A stretch of 64,000 nt of DNA from PALSA-1353 sp050012375 (GTDB lineage: Bacteria > Planctomycetota > Phycisphaerae > Tepidisphaerales > Tepidisphaeraceae). The position numbers and the translations under genes are program-made. The stretch is taken from the NCBI GenBank assembly GCA_050012375.1, contig JBEKHH010000017.1, positions 1-64,000 of the forward strand. Direction: 5' to 3'. This document shows, piece after piece, positions 47,912 to 56,399 of the stretch; position 1 is the first letter of the stretch, and the number at the start of each line of letters is the position of its first letter. The notes beneath the pieces are model-generated. The model made no database searches and was not told the origin of the DNA. It saw only the letters and a program-made list of their open reading frames with translations.

Positions 47912-49063
47912 TCATCCCTTGAAGACGATCGCCGGATCCAGCCGCAGCACGCGAATGAGACTGAACACGGCCGCTGTCAGGCAACAGCAGAGGATGGCCG
48001 CCGCGCCGATCAGCGGAATCTGCCACGGCATCTCGAACGCCAGCCCGATTTTCGAGAAGGCGATGCCCGTGAGCGCCGCCGCCCCAACGCCGATGCCATA
48101 ACCGATCCCGCCCGCCCATATCGCCTGGAGGCAGACCATCCGGATGATCGTCGGATTGCTCGCCCCCATCGCCTTCAGGGCCGCGAAGTGCTTCATGTTG
48201 TCGAGCATGAACGTGAAGAGCGTTTGCCCGCTGACCAGGACGCCGATCAAAAAGCCCAGCCCGATGGTCAGGCCAAAGTTCACCAGGATGCCCGTCTTCT
48301 TCAGCACGTAATCCATGGTGAGGTCGGAAAACTGCTGGTTGGTCAGGGCCTTCAGGCCCGGGAGTTGGCCGATTCGCCCGGCCACTTCCGCGATTCGGGC
48401 GCCGGGCCTCACCTTGACCAGGATGAAGCTGGTTGTCCGCCGCTCCGCAGGGGCAATCGTCAGCGCCCGGCTGAAGGTGGTGTAAAGGACCGGCTCCCAA
48501 AAGAATTCGGGCGTGGCGCGATACGCGCCCGTGACGATCGCTTCGTTATCATTGATCGCGAGGCTGTCACCGACGCGCAGCGGCCGCGGCGGATCGGCCC
48601 GCTTGAGCAGCAGCCCGTCGCCCGCCTGATCGACGTTGATGAACACCGCCCGATCGCGCCGCAAGTCCTCGATCCGCCCCTCGGTCATCTGCCCCGGCGC
48701 GCCCGTCAGGGTCGCATCGTCCACGCCGATCAGCCGAACCGTCGTCTGCGTCCCATCCGGCAGCCGGCATTTCAAATACCCGCGATACATCGGCACCGCC
48801 CACAGCACGCCGCTGATTCCCCGGACTCGATCCAGCGCGGTGTCGAGGATCGGCTTGTTCGCCTCGACAAAATCCACTTGATCGTTCATCACCCACAGAT
48901 CGCAGCACCGTTCGTCGCGAAACCACGAGCCGGTTCGCAATGCATATCCGCAGAAGATCGACGCCTGCTGCGTGACCAACAGCGCCGCGAACGCCAGCCC
49001 GGCGACAAGACTCAGGTATTTGAGCCGATCCCCCATGAGCATTTTCATCGCCAGAAAATTCAT
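47912..49063 (-). CDS. FtsX-domain ABC exporter permease (DevC/MacB-like)
   Basis: A 383-residue permease with one N-terminal membrane segment (YLSLVAGLAFAALLVTQQAS), a large periplasmic domain (about 40-255), and three C-terminal segments around the FtsX core (FMLDNMKHFAALKAMGASNP). That arrangement is MacB/DevC-like. Its ATG overlaps the TetR stop as ATGA (49060-49063), so regulator and transporter are co-translated. The substrate is unknown; DevBCA exports glycolipid and MacB toxins or peptides. Confidence 0.88.
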   Translation of the reverse strand: MNFLAMKMLMGDRLKYLSLVAGLAFAALLVTQQASIFCGYALRTGSWFRDERCCDLWVMNDQVDFVEANKPILDTALDRVRGISGVLWAVPMYRGYLKCRLPDGTQTTVRLIGVDDATLTGAPGQMTEGRIEDLRRDRAVFINVDQAGDGLLLKRADPPRPLRVGDSLAINDNEAIVTGAYRATPEFFWEPVLYTTFSRALTIAPAERRTTSFILVKVRPGARIAEVAGRIGQLPGLKALTNQQFSDLTMDYVLKKTGILVNFGLTIGLGFLIGVLVSGQTLFTFMLDNMKHFAALKAMGASNPTIIRMVCLQAIWAGGIGYGIGVGAAALTGIAFSKIGLAFEMPWQIPLIGAAAILCCCLTAAVFSLIRVLRLDPAIVFKG

Positions 49064-49710
49064 CGGTCCGCCGCCCGCTTCTCCGGTCGCGCCATGCCCC
49101 GATGTAAGTTCTCGATCATCACTTGAATCCGCCGCTCAAACGGCCGCCATTCCAACCACGGATCATTTCCCTTGACAATCTCCAGCGACACCAATCCGTG
49201 CACGGCCGCCCAGACCACTTGTGAAATCAGATCCGGGTCGGTCATTTCCTCCCGATACCGGCCGGCCGCAATCGCCTCGGATACCGTCTGCCTGAGAAAA
49301 GCGTAGCCGTCCTCATCGGGGTTGCCCTTGTGGGAAAGGTCGTCCTCGGTCAGTTTCTCGATGTGGCAGGGCGTCATGAACATCAGGCGATAGTGGTTGG
49401 GATGCTCCAACCCAAACCGCGCATACGCCAGGCCGATCTGTTCGATGCGCTCGATTGGGTCGGCGACATGCGAAATCTGATTGAATGTCCCCGCCATTGC
49501 CCCGAAGTCCTCCGTGCAAAGTTCGCGAAGCAATGATTCCTTGTCCGCGAAATGCTGGTAAATGATGGTGGGGGAGTATTCGACGGCATCGGCGATCTTC
49601 CGCATCGACACCGCCTCAACCCCTTGCGTGGCAAAGAGTTCTCTGGCCGCGTTCATGACTTTGACCCGCACCTCGCCGCGCTCTCGTTGGCGTCTTTCTT
49701 TCGAGCTCAT
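49060..49710 (-). CDS. TetR-family regulator of the exporter operon
   Basis: A 216-residue TetR protein. The N-terminal helix-turn-helix reads ISMRKIADAVEYSPTIIYQHF-like (MRKIADAVEYSPTIIYQHFA), and the C-terminal ligand domain includes YRLMFMTPCHIEKL (a TetR_C_33-like pattern). It is the first gene of the tetR-permease-ATPase-adaptor-channel operon and should repress that operon until an inducer, perhaps the exported compound, binds. A matching operator palindrome overlaps its promoter. Confidence 0.92.
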   Translation of the reverse strand: MSSKERRQRERGEVRVKVMNAARELFATQGVEAVSMRKIADAVEYSPTIIYQHFADKESLLRELCTEDFGAMAGTFNQISHVADPIERIEQIGLAYARFGLEHPNHYRLMFMTPCHIEKLTEDDLSHKGNPDEDGYAFLRQTVSEAIAAGRYREEMTDPDLISQVVWAAVHGLVSLEIVKGNDPWLEWRPFERRIQVMIENLHRGMARPEKRAADR

Positions 49711-49716
49711 AACTGC

Positions 49717-49748
49717 GTAATATAATATTACAGTGTTATATTTTTCAA
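49717..49748 (-). promoter_or_regulatory. Exporter promoter with TetR operator
   Basis: Reading leftward, TTGAAA (49748-49743) and TTATAT (49725-49720) are spaced by 17 bases. A perfect 15-bp palindrome gtaatataatattac (49717-49731) covers the -10 box. This is the expected position for repression by the TetR protein starting at 49710. Confidence 0.65.
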
Positions 49749-49797
49749 CGTTGTTTTCAGATTTAAAATCCGTGATTTGTAAATTATTATACAGTAA

Positions 49798-50448
49798 TTA
49801 CTTACGATACCGTGCCGCGATGGCAAGAATCCCAGCCAGCGAAAATCGCGTTACATGATCGGCCAACTCTTCGATGTGCTTCTCAAGATCTCCATAAACC
49901 GGGCTGACCAGCCTCAGAACCGGCCTGGCGAAATGGTAGTGCAGCATCTGGCCCACGACGCTGGCGGTGCACTTGGCAATCACCCGCGGCGGCACGTCGC
50001 CGGCCAATTCCCATATAATCCCCTGTAAAACCTCATATCGCGGACGAATCTCCTCCCGAACAAGCCCCTCAAGCGCCTCGGTCGGCTGGCTCATTTCCCT
50101 CGCCAGCAGCCGGCCGTGCCACGATGGCCGACCGGCATCGAGCAACCGCCGTAGAAACTGCCGAGCAAACTCCCTCAACCGGTCCTCCGGCGATTCATCT
50201 GTCGCTGTAGAGAGCGGAAGCCGCTCATCCGCCCACACCTGCGAATAGCCGATCACGGCCGCGTACAGCTCCCGCTTATTTCCAAAATGATAGTTTACCG
50301 CCGCGATATTTGCTCCGGCCTTGCGGCAGATCTCCCGAACCGTCGTCTGCTCAAACCCCTTGTCGGCAAAGACCTCGCCCGCGGCGTCCAATAATCGTCG
50401 CCGCGTATCACTATCAATGGCATTGTCATCGACATCCATACGGCTCAA
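49798..50448 (-). CDS. TetR-family regulator, CecR/DUF1956-like
   Basis: A 216-residue TetR protein. The DNA-binding start is LLDAAGEVFADKGFEQTTVR, and CRKAGANIAAVNYHFGNKRE is typical of the CecR (YbiH) group with a CerR C-terminal domain. It lies just upstream of the exporter operon in the same direction, separated by 87 AT-rich bases. In E. coli CecR controls an adaptor-ABC exporter, so a similar target is plausible. Confidence 0.9.
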   Translation of the reverse strand: MSRMDVDDNAIDSDTRRRLLDAAGEVFADKGFEQTTVREICRKAGANIAAVNYHFGNKRELYAAVIGYSQVWADERLPLSTATDESPEDRLREFARQFLRRLLDAGRPSWHGRLLAREMSQPTEALEGLVREEIRPRYEVLQGIIWELAGDVPPRVIAKCTASVVGQMLHYHFARPVLRLVSPVYGDLEKHIEELADHVTRFSLAGILAIAARYRK

Positions 50449-50459
50449 TCAATTGTTTG

Positions 50460-50471
50460 AAACGATCGTTT
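50460..50471. promoter_or_regulatory. Palindromic operator before second TetR
   Basis: A perfect 12-bp palindrome aaacgatcgttt lies 12 bases upstream of the TetR start at 50448, flanked by gtttga / tcaaac half-sites (50455-50484). It is likely an autoregulatory site. Confidence 0.5.
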
Positions 50472-50517
50472 GAATAATAGTCAAACTGAGAATCCAACCA
50501 TGGTTTCCTATTGCTCA

Positions 50518-50949
50518 TTATTGAGGTTGAGGGTTTTCAGCGTAGCCGATTCGATATTGTCCTTCAAGAATCGCCCCCGCTCCCACAGCCAGGGTGGGCG
50601 CCAGCACGTCACCCTTGATTTCAGCGTCTGGGCCGACCAGGACCGGCCCTCGGCTGGTAATCGTCGCTTTCACCTTACCTCGAATGACCATGCCCCCGCA
50701 CAGCACACGATCGGCAACGATCTGCCCCTTCTTCTCCACCGTCACCACGCCGCAGGTTTCCACGCTTCGACGGGCCTGGTAGTCCTTGATCGGTAAATCT
50801 TCAAGACGCAAAGATTTATGGCAGTATTTGCAAACTACGTTCAGTGCCTTGCGAGCCACTGGCTGGCTCTGACTGCAATACAGGCAAATGATCGTCGTTC
50901 GCTCATCGCCGGCGGGAGAATTCGGAATCGGCTCTAGCGGGATCGCCAT
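50518..50949 (-). CDS. Bactofilin-like protein with N-terminal zinc ribbon
   Basis: A 143-residue protein. Residues about 20-45 hold two CxxC pairs (ICLYCSQS, VCKYCHKS), a zinc ribbon. Residues about 65-135 form a short beta-helix of bactofilin type (GCVVTVEKKGQ-like, VRGKVKATITSRGPVLVGPD, IKGDVLAPTLAVGAGAILEG). Bactofilins polymerise into membrane-linked cytoskeletal filaments. It is paired with an ordinary bactofilin 60 bases upstream. The zinc ribbon is unusual for the family. Confidence 0.8.
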   Translation of the reverse strand: MAIPLEPIPNSPAGDERTTIICLYCSQSQPVARKALNVVCKYCHKSLRLEDLPIKDYQARRSVETCGVVTVEKKGQIVADRVLCGGMVIRGKVKATITSRGPVLVGPDAEIKGDVLAPTLAVGAGAILEGQYRIGYAENPQPQ

Positions 50950-51009
50950 GAAGTCTCAATCGACAAGCCAATCACTTGAGTTCTCCCAAATAACGAGCGA
51001 GCCTCGCCC

Positions 51010-51429
51010 TCACCCGACGCGAGCCGGCTGCGCCGGCGGTGTGGCCTGTCCCGACGCCTGCCTGGGTGGCCGCGGCGCCCCGGCTTTTACCGCTTCCGGG
51101 CCCACGCTCACATGGCCCGAAAAAACAGCGCCTTCTTCCACGATCAATTTGTTGGCTCGCAAATCCCCTTCGTAATGCGCGGAATTCTTCAGCTCGATCC
51201 GTTCGCCGGCCGTCAGATTCCCGTGTACCTCCCCCTCGATCAACACCGAACCGGCGTCCAAGTCCGCCTGGAGCTTCGCCTCCTTGGCAACATGGATACG
51301 CCCCGGCGTCGTGATCTTTCCTTCAAAACGTCCATGAATTCGCATGCCCTTTTCAAACGTCAACTCGCCTTTGAAGCTGGCATCCGGCCCGATGATCGTC
51401 GGATATTCTTGCGGCGATGAATCCGCCAT
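51010..51429 (-). CDS. Bactofilin
   Basis: A 139-residue bactofilin with a beta-helix core (about 10-110): TIIGPDASFKGELTFEKGMR, IHGRFEGKITTPGRIHVAKE, ADLDAGSVLIEGEVHGNLTA, and VFSGHVSVGPEAVKAG. A proline/alanine-rich tail follows. Bactofilins shape cells or anchor stalks and proteins. The neighbouring zinc-ribbon bactofilin probably co-assembles. Confidence 0.92.
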   Translation of the reverse strand: MADSSPQEYPTIIGPDASFKGELTFEKGMRIHGRFEGKITTPGRIHVAKEAKLQADLDAGSVLIEGEVHGNLTAGERIELKNSAHYEGDLRANKLIVEEGAVFSGHVSVGPEAVKAGAPRPPRQASGQATPPAQPARVG

Positions 51430-51525
51430 TGGAATCCTCCAAAATGTTGTGGCTCCGGCGATCCTCGCCGGCTAATCAAGCGCGATTATATCGTGAGGAT
51501 TCCCAGTCACCAGTGCAATGCAACG

Positions 51526-51603
51526 ACAAAATGCCGAATGCCGAATGCCAAATGCCGAATGAAAGGCGCCTCTTTTCATTCGGCAATTGGCATTCGGCAT
51601 TAT
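51526..51603. repeat. aatgccg-type 7-bp hairpin behind htrA
   Basis: The left arm (51529-51560) holds aatgccg/aatgcca units, and the right arm (51573-51602) is cattcggcaattggcattcg-like, inverted. It ends ten bases from the htrA stop codon on the minus strand. Confidence 0.85.
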
Positions 51604-51613
51604 CCAGGACTGA

Positions 51614-53176
51614 CTATTTCTCCGAATCACCCTTGAGGAACAAAAATCGCGATCCCTCGCGGGTCACTATATACAGCGGCACGCCTTTGGTCGGATCCAA
51701 CTTGTTTAACGTGTCGGCCGCCTCCTGGGCATTGTGAATCGGCATCCGTCCGATCTCAGTGATCACAAAACCCTTTCGCAGGCCCGCCTCGGCAGCGGCG
51801 GAACCGCTGGCCACGGCCGTGATCACCACGCCCGACTTCACGTCGCCGATGCCCAGGCTCGCCGCCGTATCCGCATCCAGCGTCTTGAAAGTCATTCCGA
51901 ACGCTTCGGGGGATTGCGTCGATTCGTCCTCCGATGAACTCCCGGCCCCGCCATTACCATGGCCAAGCATCGCCATCACATCTTCCGGCTGCTCGGCAAG
52001 GGTAATCCGCACGTCCTGTTCCTTCTGGTCGTGAAAAACGCGCAGCGTCACCGCAGCGTTCGGCTCTGTTTCCGCAACGCGATTGCGCAATTGCGAGACA
52101 TCCGTGACGTTTTGGCCGTTAAACCCAACGATCACATCGCCCTTGTGGAGCTTTCCGCTGGCTGGAGTGTTGGGGAACGTCTCCACGACCATTACGCCCG
52201 TGTCCCCCTGATAACCGAAATATTTCGCCGTGTCCGGCTCGTCGGCGACGTTGGCAATGCTGATCCCGAGCCAACCGCGCACCACCTTGCCGTGTTCCCT
52301 CAAGGCGGCATAAACCGGTTTGGCCTCGTTGGAGGGAATGGCAAAACCAATCCCCTGAAAACCGCCGCTCACGGTCGCGATTGCCGTATTGATCCCGATG
52401 ACTTCGCCGTGCATGTTGACCAGCGGCCCACCGCTGTTGCCGGGATTGATCGGCGCATCGACTTGAATGAAATCCTCGTAGTCCTGTTTGTCGGGAATCA
52501 CCTGATTGCGGTTGAGCGCGCTGACAATTCCGTGCGTCATTGAACCGACGTAGCCAAACGGACTGCCGAACGCCATCACCCAGTCCCCTTTTTCCAGCTC
52601 ATCGCTGTCGCCCCATTTTGCCGGCATGAGCCGGTCCGCCTTGATACTCACCACCGCCAGGTCTCTCTTGGAATCGGACCCCATGAGCTTGACATCATGC
52701 CCGGAAATCCTTCTGCCATCCGACAGCGTGACCTCCATCTCGCTGGCGTTGCCGGCGACATGGTTGTTGGTCAGGATGTAGCCGTAGCCGCCCTCGGCAT
52801 CCATGATGACGCCGCTGCCCGTCCCGATCTCTTCCAGGTCCTGCTCGCCATTGTCGTCATTGAAATCGAACGGCATATCGCCGCCATGCTGTTGGAAGAA
52901 TCGACGAAGCTGTTCCTCCGGAAGACGCGAACGGCTTTCCTTGATCGTCTTGCGAACCCTGATGTTGACCACCGAAGGCTCCACCACCTTGCCAACATGG
53001 CGGAACACCGTTGAAAGGTCCTCCACCGTGGACAATTGCTGCCGCGTGGCATCCACATCCGCTTCAGCGCGGGCGAATTCCACGTGTTCCAGCAGCGGCC
53101 TGCCGCCGTAATATCCCGCCGCCAGCGCCGAAAGGCTCAACATCGCCACGCCAAAGCCCGACCGCATCAATCTCAT
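51614..53176 (-). CDS. HtrA/DegP-like periplasmic serine protease
   Basis: A 520-residue protease with an N-terminal signal or anchor (GVAMLSLSALAAGYYGG). The catalytic triad is H139 (LTNNHVAG), D172 (DSKRDLAVV) and S248 (NPGNSGGPL). PDZ1 (about 285-385) and PDZ2 (about 420-510) follow. It degrades or refolds misfolded envelope proteins. An acidic linker lies between the PDZ domains (GNGGAGSSSEDESTQSPEA). Confidence 0.94.
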   Translation of the reverse strand: MRLMRSGFGVAMLSLSALAAGYYGGRPLLEHVEFARAEADVDATRQQLSTVEDLSTVFRHVGKVVEPSVVNIRVRKTIKESRSRLPEEQLRRFFQQHGGDMPFDFNDDNGEQDLEEIGTGSGVIMDAEGGYGYILTNNHVAGNASEMEVTLSDGRRISGHDVKLMGSDSKRDLAVVSIKADRLMPAKWGDSDELEKGDWVMAFGSPFGYVGSMTHGIVSALNRNQVIPDKQDYEDFIQVDAPINPGNSGGPLVNMHGEVIGINTAIATVSGGFQGIGFAIPSNEAKPVYAALREHGKVVRGWLGISIANVADEPDTAKYFGYQGDTGVMVVETFPNTPASGKLHKGDVIVGFNGQNVTDVSQLRNRVAETEPNAAVTLRVFHDQKEQDVRITLAEQPEDVMAMLGHGNGGAGSSSEDESTQSPEAFGMTFKTLDADTAASLGIGDVKSGVVITAVASGSAAAEAGLRKGFVITEIGRMPIHNAQEAADTLNKLDPTKGVPLYIVTREGSRFLFLKGDSEK

Positions 53177-53246
53177 AATAGAATCTCCTCTTGATATCGA
53201 TTCTTATCCTCGCCAAAGTGGATTTGGCAACGTCAAAATTATCGCA

Positions 53247-54077
53247 CTATTTTTCCGCCGCCTTCTCAGCATAGTTGTGCTCCGCAGCCGGATATTTCCC
53301 GCTGCTTACCAGGCGCACGTATCCTTGAAAAGCCTCGATCATCGGCGTGGCCAGGTCCCCGAGACTCGGCACAAATCTCGGCCGCCGCGGCGTTAAGCCC
53401 AGGGCGTCGTGGGTCACAAATACATACCCATGGCACGCCGGCCCCGCCCCGCACCCAATCACGGGCACGGAAACGGCCTCAACCACGGCCGTTGCGACTG
53501 ACGGCGGCACGGCCTCAAGTAAAATCCCTGCCGCCCCGGCGCGGACCAGCCGCGTCGCCAACTGCACAATCTGCCTGGCGTCAACGGCGCTGCGACCCTG
53601 GACTTTGTATTCCCCAATCAATCCGATGGATTGAGGCCGCAAACCCAGATGCGCGATTACCGCTATTGCGGCCTCCGCCAGCCTTCGGACAAGCCGAACC
53701 TGGCCGCTGGCCGCTTCTATTTTCACACAGTCACATCCGGAAAGTTGCATCATCCGTATCGCGTTTTTGACGCCCTGGGTCGTGGAAGCCTGATAAGACC
53801 CGAACGGCATGTCCGCTATCAGCAGGCACTTGGGCGCCCCGCGGCGCACGGCGGCGGCTATGTCGATCATGAAATCGAGGGAAATCGGAACCGTGGTTGG
53901 ATGCCCGAGGATCACGTTGGCGGCGCTGTCGCCAATGAGCAGCGCCGGCACGCCGGCCTCCTGCATCAGCCGGGCGGTTGTGTAGTCGTAACAGGTAAGA
54001 ATCGGCACCTTCGCCCCGGAAACTCGGGCCGCGCGAAGATCGTCCATCGTAAACTTGCGGGAGGGATCGGCAGGCAT
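53247..54077 (-). CDS. panB: 3-methyl-2-oxobutanoate hydroxymethyltransferase
   Basis: A 276-residue TIM-barrel enzyme adding a hydroxymethyl group from methylene-THF to alpha-ketoisovalerate, the first step to pantothenate. KVPILTCYDYTTARLMQEAG, GDSAANVILGH (metal-binding Asp), DMPFGSYQ, VKIEAA, GLRPQSI and LLEAVP are the family set. It uses the C1 unit produced by GlyA. panC and panD are not in the window. Confidence 0.96.
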   Translation of the reverse strand: MPADPSRKFTMDDLRAARVSGAKVPILTCYDYTTARLMQEAGVPALLIGDSAANVILGHPTTVPISLDFMIDIAAAVRRGAPKCLLIADMPFGSYQASTTQGVKNAIRMMQLSGCDCVKIEAASGQVRLVRRLAEAAIAVIAHLGLRPQSIGLIGEYKVQGRSAVDARQIVQLATRLVRAGAAGILLEAVPPSVATAVVEAVSVPVIGCGAGPACHGYVFVTHDALGLTPRRPRFVPSLGDLATPMIEAFQGYVRLVSSGKYPAAEHNYAEKAAEK

Positions 54078-54176
54078 AGCGCTTCATTATATCGGTTGCA
54101 GCACAGGCGTCTCGCCGTGGGCAATTTCCCGCGCCCCTTTGCTACAATCCACACGGGAGTTTCTGAAAGGATCAGC

Positions 54177-55160
54177 GTGGCCTGGCAGGATCGCGATTAC
54201 AATCGAGGCGGCGGGGCGGGGGATTACCTCAGCAATCCCGCCGCACTCCTCAGTCTCTCCGTGCCTTTCGGCGCTTGGTTCGGCGTGCGCGTCCGGCTCC
54301 ATTTCTGGCTCCTCCTCACCGTTGCCTTCCTTCTGGCCGACCTCTTCAATCGGGCCCCGCCGCTCGTCGTGGGAATTCAAATTGTCCTTCTCCTGGCCGC
54401 TCTCTTGGTTCACGACTTCGGCCATCGCATCTTTGCGCAATCCGTCGGCGGCCAACTCGATGAGTTTATGCTCTGGCCCATGGGAGGAATGATCTTCCCA
54501 ACCGTGCCTCCGGGACCTTGGGCAATGTTCGTCGGCCACATCGGCGGCATCATCGCCAACCTCCTCCTGGCCGCCGGCAGCATCATCCTTTTGCGCGTTC
54601 GTGAAGAATTCTGGTTCATTCCGCCTCTGAATCCGCTGTCCATTCTCGACGGCTCCATGTTCCACGGCATGTACCTCGGCCACGACCTGCTTTCCGTCGG
54701 CCTCCTCAGCTTCGCCGCGATCAATTCCGCCCTGGCGCTGGGCAATTTTCTACCCTATTTCTGGTTCGACGGGGGGTGTCTTCTCCAGTCCATTCTCTGG
54801 CCCTTCCTCGGCGGCATGGCGGCGCTCAATGTGACCTGCATCATCGGAATGATCCTGGCCGTGCCGATGTTCGCTTTATCCTTGGCCCAGCGGAATATCA
54901 TGGGCTTGGTTTTCTGGGCGTTTCTCTTCGCAAGTTCTTACAGCGCGCGCCAGACGATGCAGGTCCCCGAAGCCCCCGAGGCCGCGACGGGCTGGCGATC
55001 TCGCCGCTGGGCCAAATCCTCCAGCCGCGCCCTCGCCAAGCGGCGCCGCGTCGAGCGGAAGATCGACGCCATCCTCGCCAAGGTCAGTGCACAAGGCATG
55101 CACTCCCTCACCTGGTGGGAAAAGCGCACGCTCCGAAGCGGATCGAAAAAATTGCGCTGA
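54177..55160 (+). CDS. M50-like membrane protein with HDFGH motif
   Basis: A 327-residue protein from GTG at 54177, with about six membrane segments. It resembles M50/site-2-protease family members: the motif ALLVHDFGHRIFA lies near residue 75-87, WPMGGM near 100, and a late GNFLPYFWFDGG that normally contributes the third metal ligand. The usual HExxH is changed to HDxxH, replacing the catalytic glutamate. It may be a degenerate, non-proteolytic or altered enzyme. The C-terminus is basic (WAKSSSRALAKRRRVERKID). The longer ORF reading from 53631 overlaps panB and is rejected. Confidence 0.8.
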   Translation: MAWQDRDYNRGGGAGDYLSNPAALLSLSVPFGAWFGVRVRLHFWLLLTVAFLLADLFNRAPPLVVGIQIVLLLAALLVHDFGHRIFAQSVGGQLDEFMLWPMGGMIFPTVPPGPWAMFVGHIGGIIANLLLAAGSIILLRVREEFWFIPPLNPLSILDGSMFHGMYLGHDLLSVGLLSFAAINSALALGNFLPYFWFDGGCLLQSILWPFLGGMAALNVTCIIGMILAVPMFALSLAQRNIMGLVFWAFLFASSYSARQTMQVPEAPEAATGWRSRRWAKSSSRALAKRRRVERKIDAILAKVSAQGMHSLTWWEKRTLRSGSKKLR

Positions 55161-55178
55161 CCTTCGCCCCGCTCGTTT

Positions 55179-56399
55179 TCACTTGGGTCCCAAGCTCACG
55201 ATGGTCATCGGATCAAACGGGAAATCCCGCATGAGCCGGCGAAGCGCATCGGCATCGATCGCCAGCAGCGTCTGCATGTCCTGTTCGAGCGAACGATAAT
55301 CCTTGTTATAGAGCCATTGCCCGGCGATGGCGCGCAGGCGGCCCATCGGCACTTCCCCCTCCAGCACGATTCCGCTGGCGATTTTATTCTTCGCCCGCTC
55401 GACTTCCGCGTCCGTCAAATCCGTCTTCACCCGCTGAAGTTCCTGCCGGGCAATCTTCAGCGCCCGCTTGGCGCGTTTGGGATCGGAAGAAAGCGACAGG
55501 TAGAAGCTCCCGCAGCCGTCGTGCGGATAAAAGCCGAAATCCGCGTCGTCGGCGATGGCGTTGTCCACCAGCGCCCAATAAAAACGGCTGCCCTCCTCGT
55601 CGCCGATCACGTCCGCCAGAACCCGCGCCGCGAATCGCCGCTCATCCTGCGCGCTCGGTCCCGGCGTCATCGCCATCGTGTATTGCCGCTTCAGCTTCTC
55701 ATCCACCAGCGCCTTGGTGCGGGATTGGTACATGATCGCCGGCTGCTGGCGCGTCGCCGAACCCGGTTCCCAATCGCCGCAGTATTTCTTCGCGATCGCC
55801 ACGATCTCGTCGAAATCCAGCTTCCCCGTCGCCGCCAGCACCGAATTGCCCGGACCGTATCGCCGCCGGAAATATTCCACCATCTTCTCCCGCTCCAGCG
55901 CCTGGATTGCCTCGGCCGAGCCCAGGACGCTCCGGCCCAGCGGATGCCCCGCGAAGTGCGTCTCCATCAGCGCTTCGTAAACCCGATGGCCCGGATCGTC
56001 CAGATACATCGCGATCTCTTCCAGGATCACCTTCTTTTCGGTATCAAAATCCTCCTGCCGAATTGCCGGACGAAGCAGATACGACAAATGCTCAATCGCC
56101 CGCTCCGTGAACTCCGGCAGGACGTTCGCGAAATAAGCCGTGTTTTCCTGGCTCGTGTAGGCGTTATAGTTCGCCCCCATTTCGTCGAAGATGCGGTTGA
56201 CATCTTCCCACGTGTATTTGCTCGACCCTTTGAACATCATGTGCTCAAGGAAATGCGAGACGCCGTTGATCTCCGCCGATTCATCCCGGCTTCCCGTGTT
56301 GACGTAAAGTCCCGCGGCAAACGAGTGCGCATCGGGGTTCGCTTCGGCGATAATTTGGAGACCGTTGGGAAGTCGATGATGCTTAAAGGCCAGCGCCAT
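55179..56399 (-). CDS. M16 zinc peptidase, active type
   Basis: A 406-residue peptidase of the insulinase family. The inverted zinc motif HFLEH (in GVSHFLEHMMFKGS) is near residue 48-52, and the third ligand glutamate lies in ILEEIAMYLDDPGH about 77 residues later. Start ATG at 56399 overlaps the stop of the upstream gene as TAATG. The partner upstream is an M16 protein lacking the motif, so the two should form the typical active/inactive heterodimer. Confidence 0.93.
   Translation of the reverse strand: MALAFKHHRLPNGLQIIAEANPDAHSFAAGLYVNTGSRDESAEINGVSHFLEHMMFKGSSKYTWEDVNRIFDEMGANYNAYTSQENTAYFANVLPEFTERAIEHLSYLLRPAIRQEDFDTEKKVILEEIAMYLDDPGHRVYEALMETHFAGHPLGRSVLGSAEAIQALEREKMVEYFRRRYGPGNSVLAATGKLDFDEIVAIAKKYCGDWEPGSATRQQPAIMYQSRTKALVDEKLKRQYTMAMTPGPSAQDERRFAARVLADVIGDEEGSRFYWALVDNAIADDADFGFYPHDGCGSFYLSLSSDPKRAKRALKIARQELQRVKTDLTDAEVERAKNKIASGIVLEGEVPMGRLRAIAGQWLYNKDYRSLEQDMQTLLAIDADALRRLMRDFPFDPMTIVSLGPK

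Noticed and set aside
53631..54176. N-terminal half of the 509-residue plus-strand ORF
   Set aside because: It is antisense to panB; the M50-like protein begins at GTG 54177.
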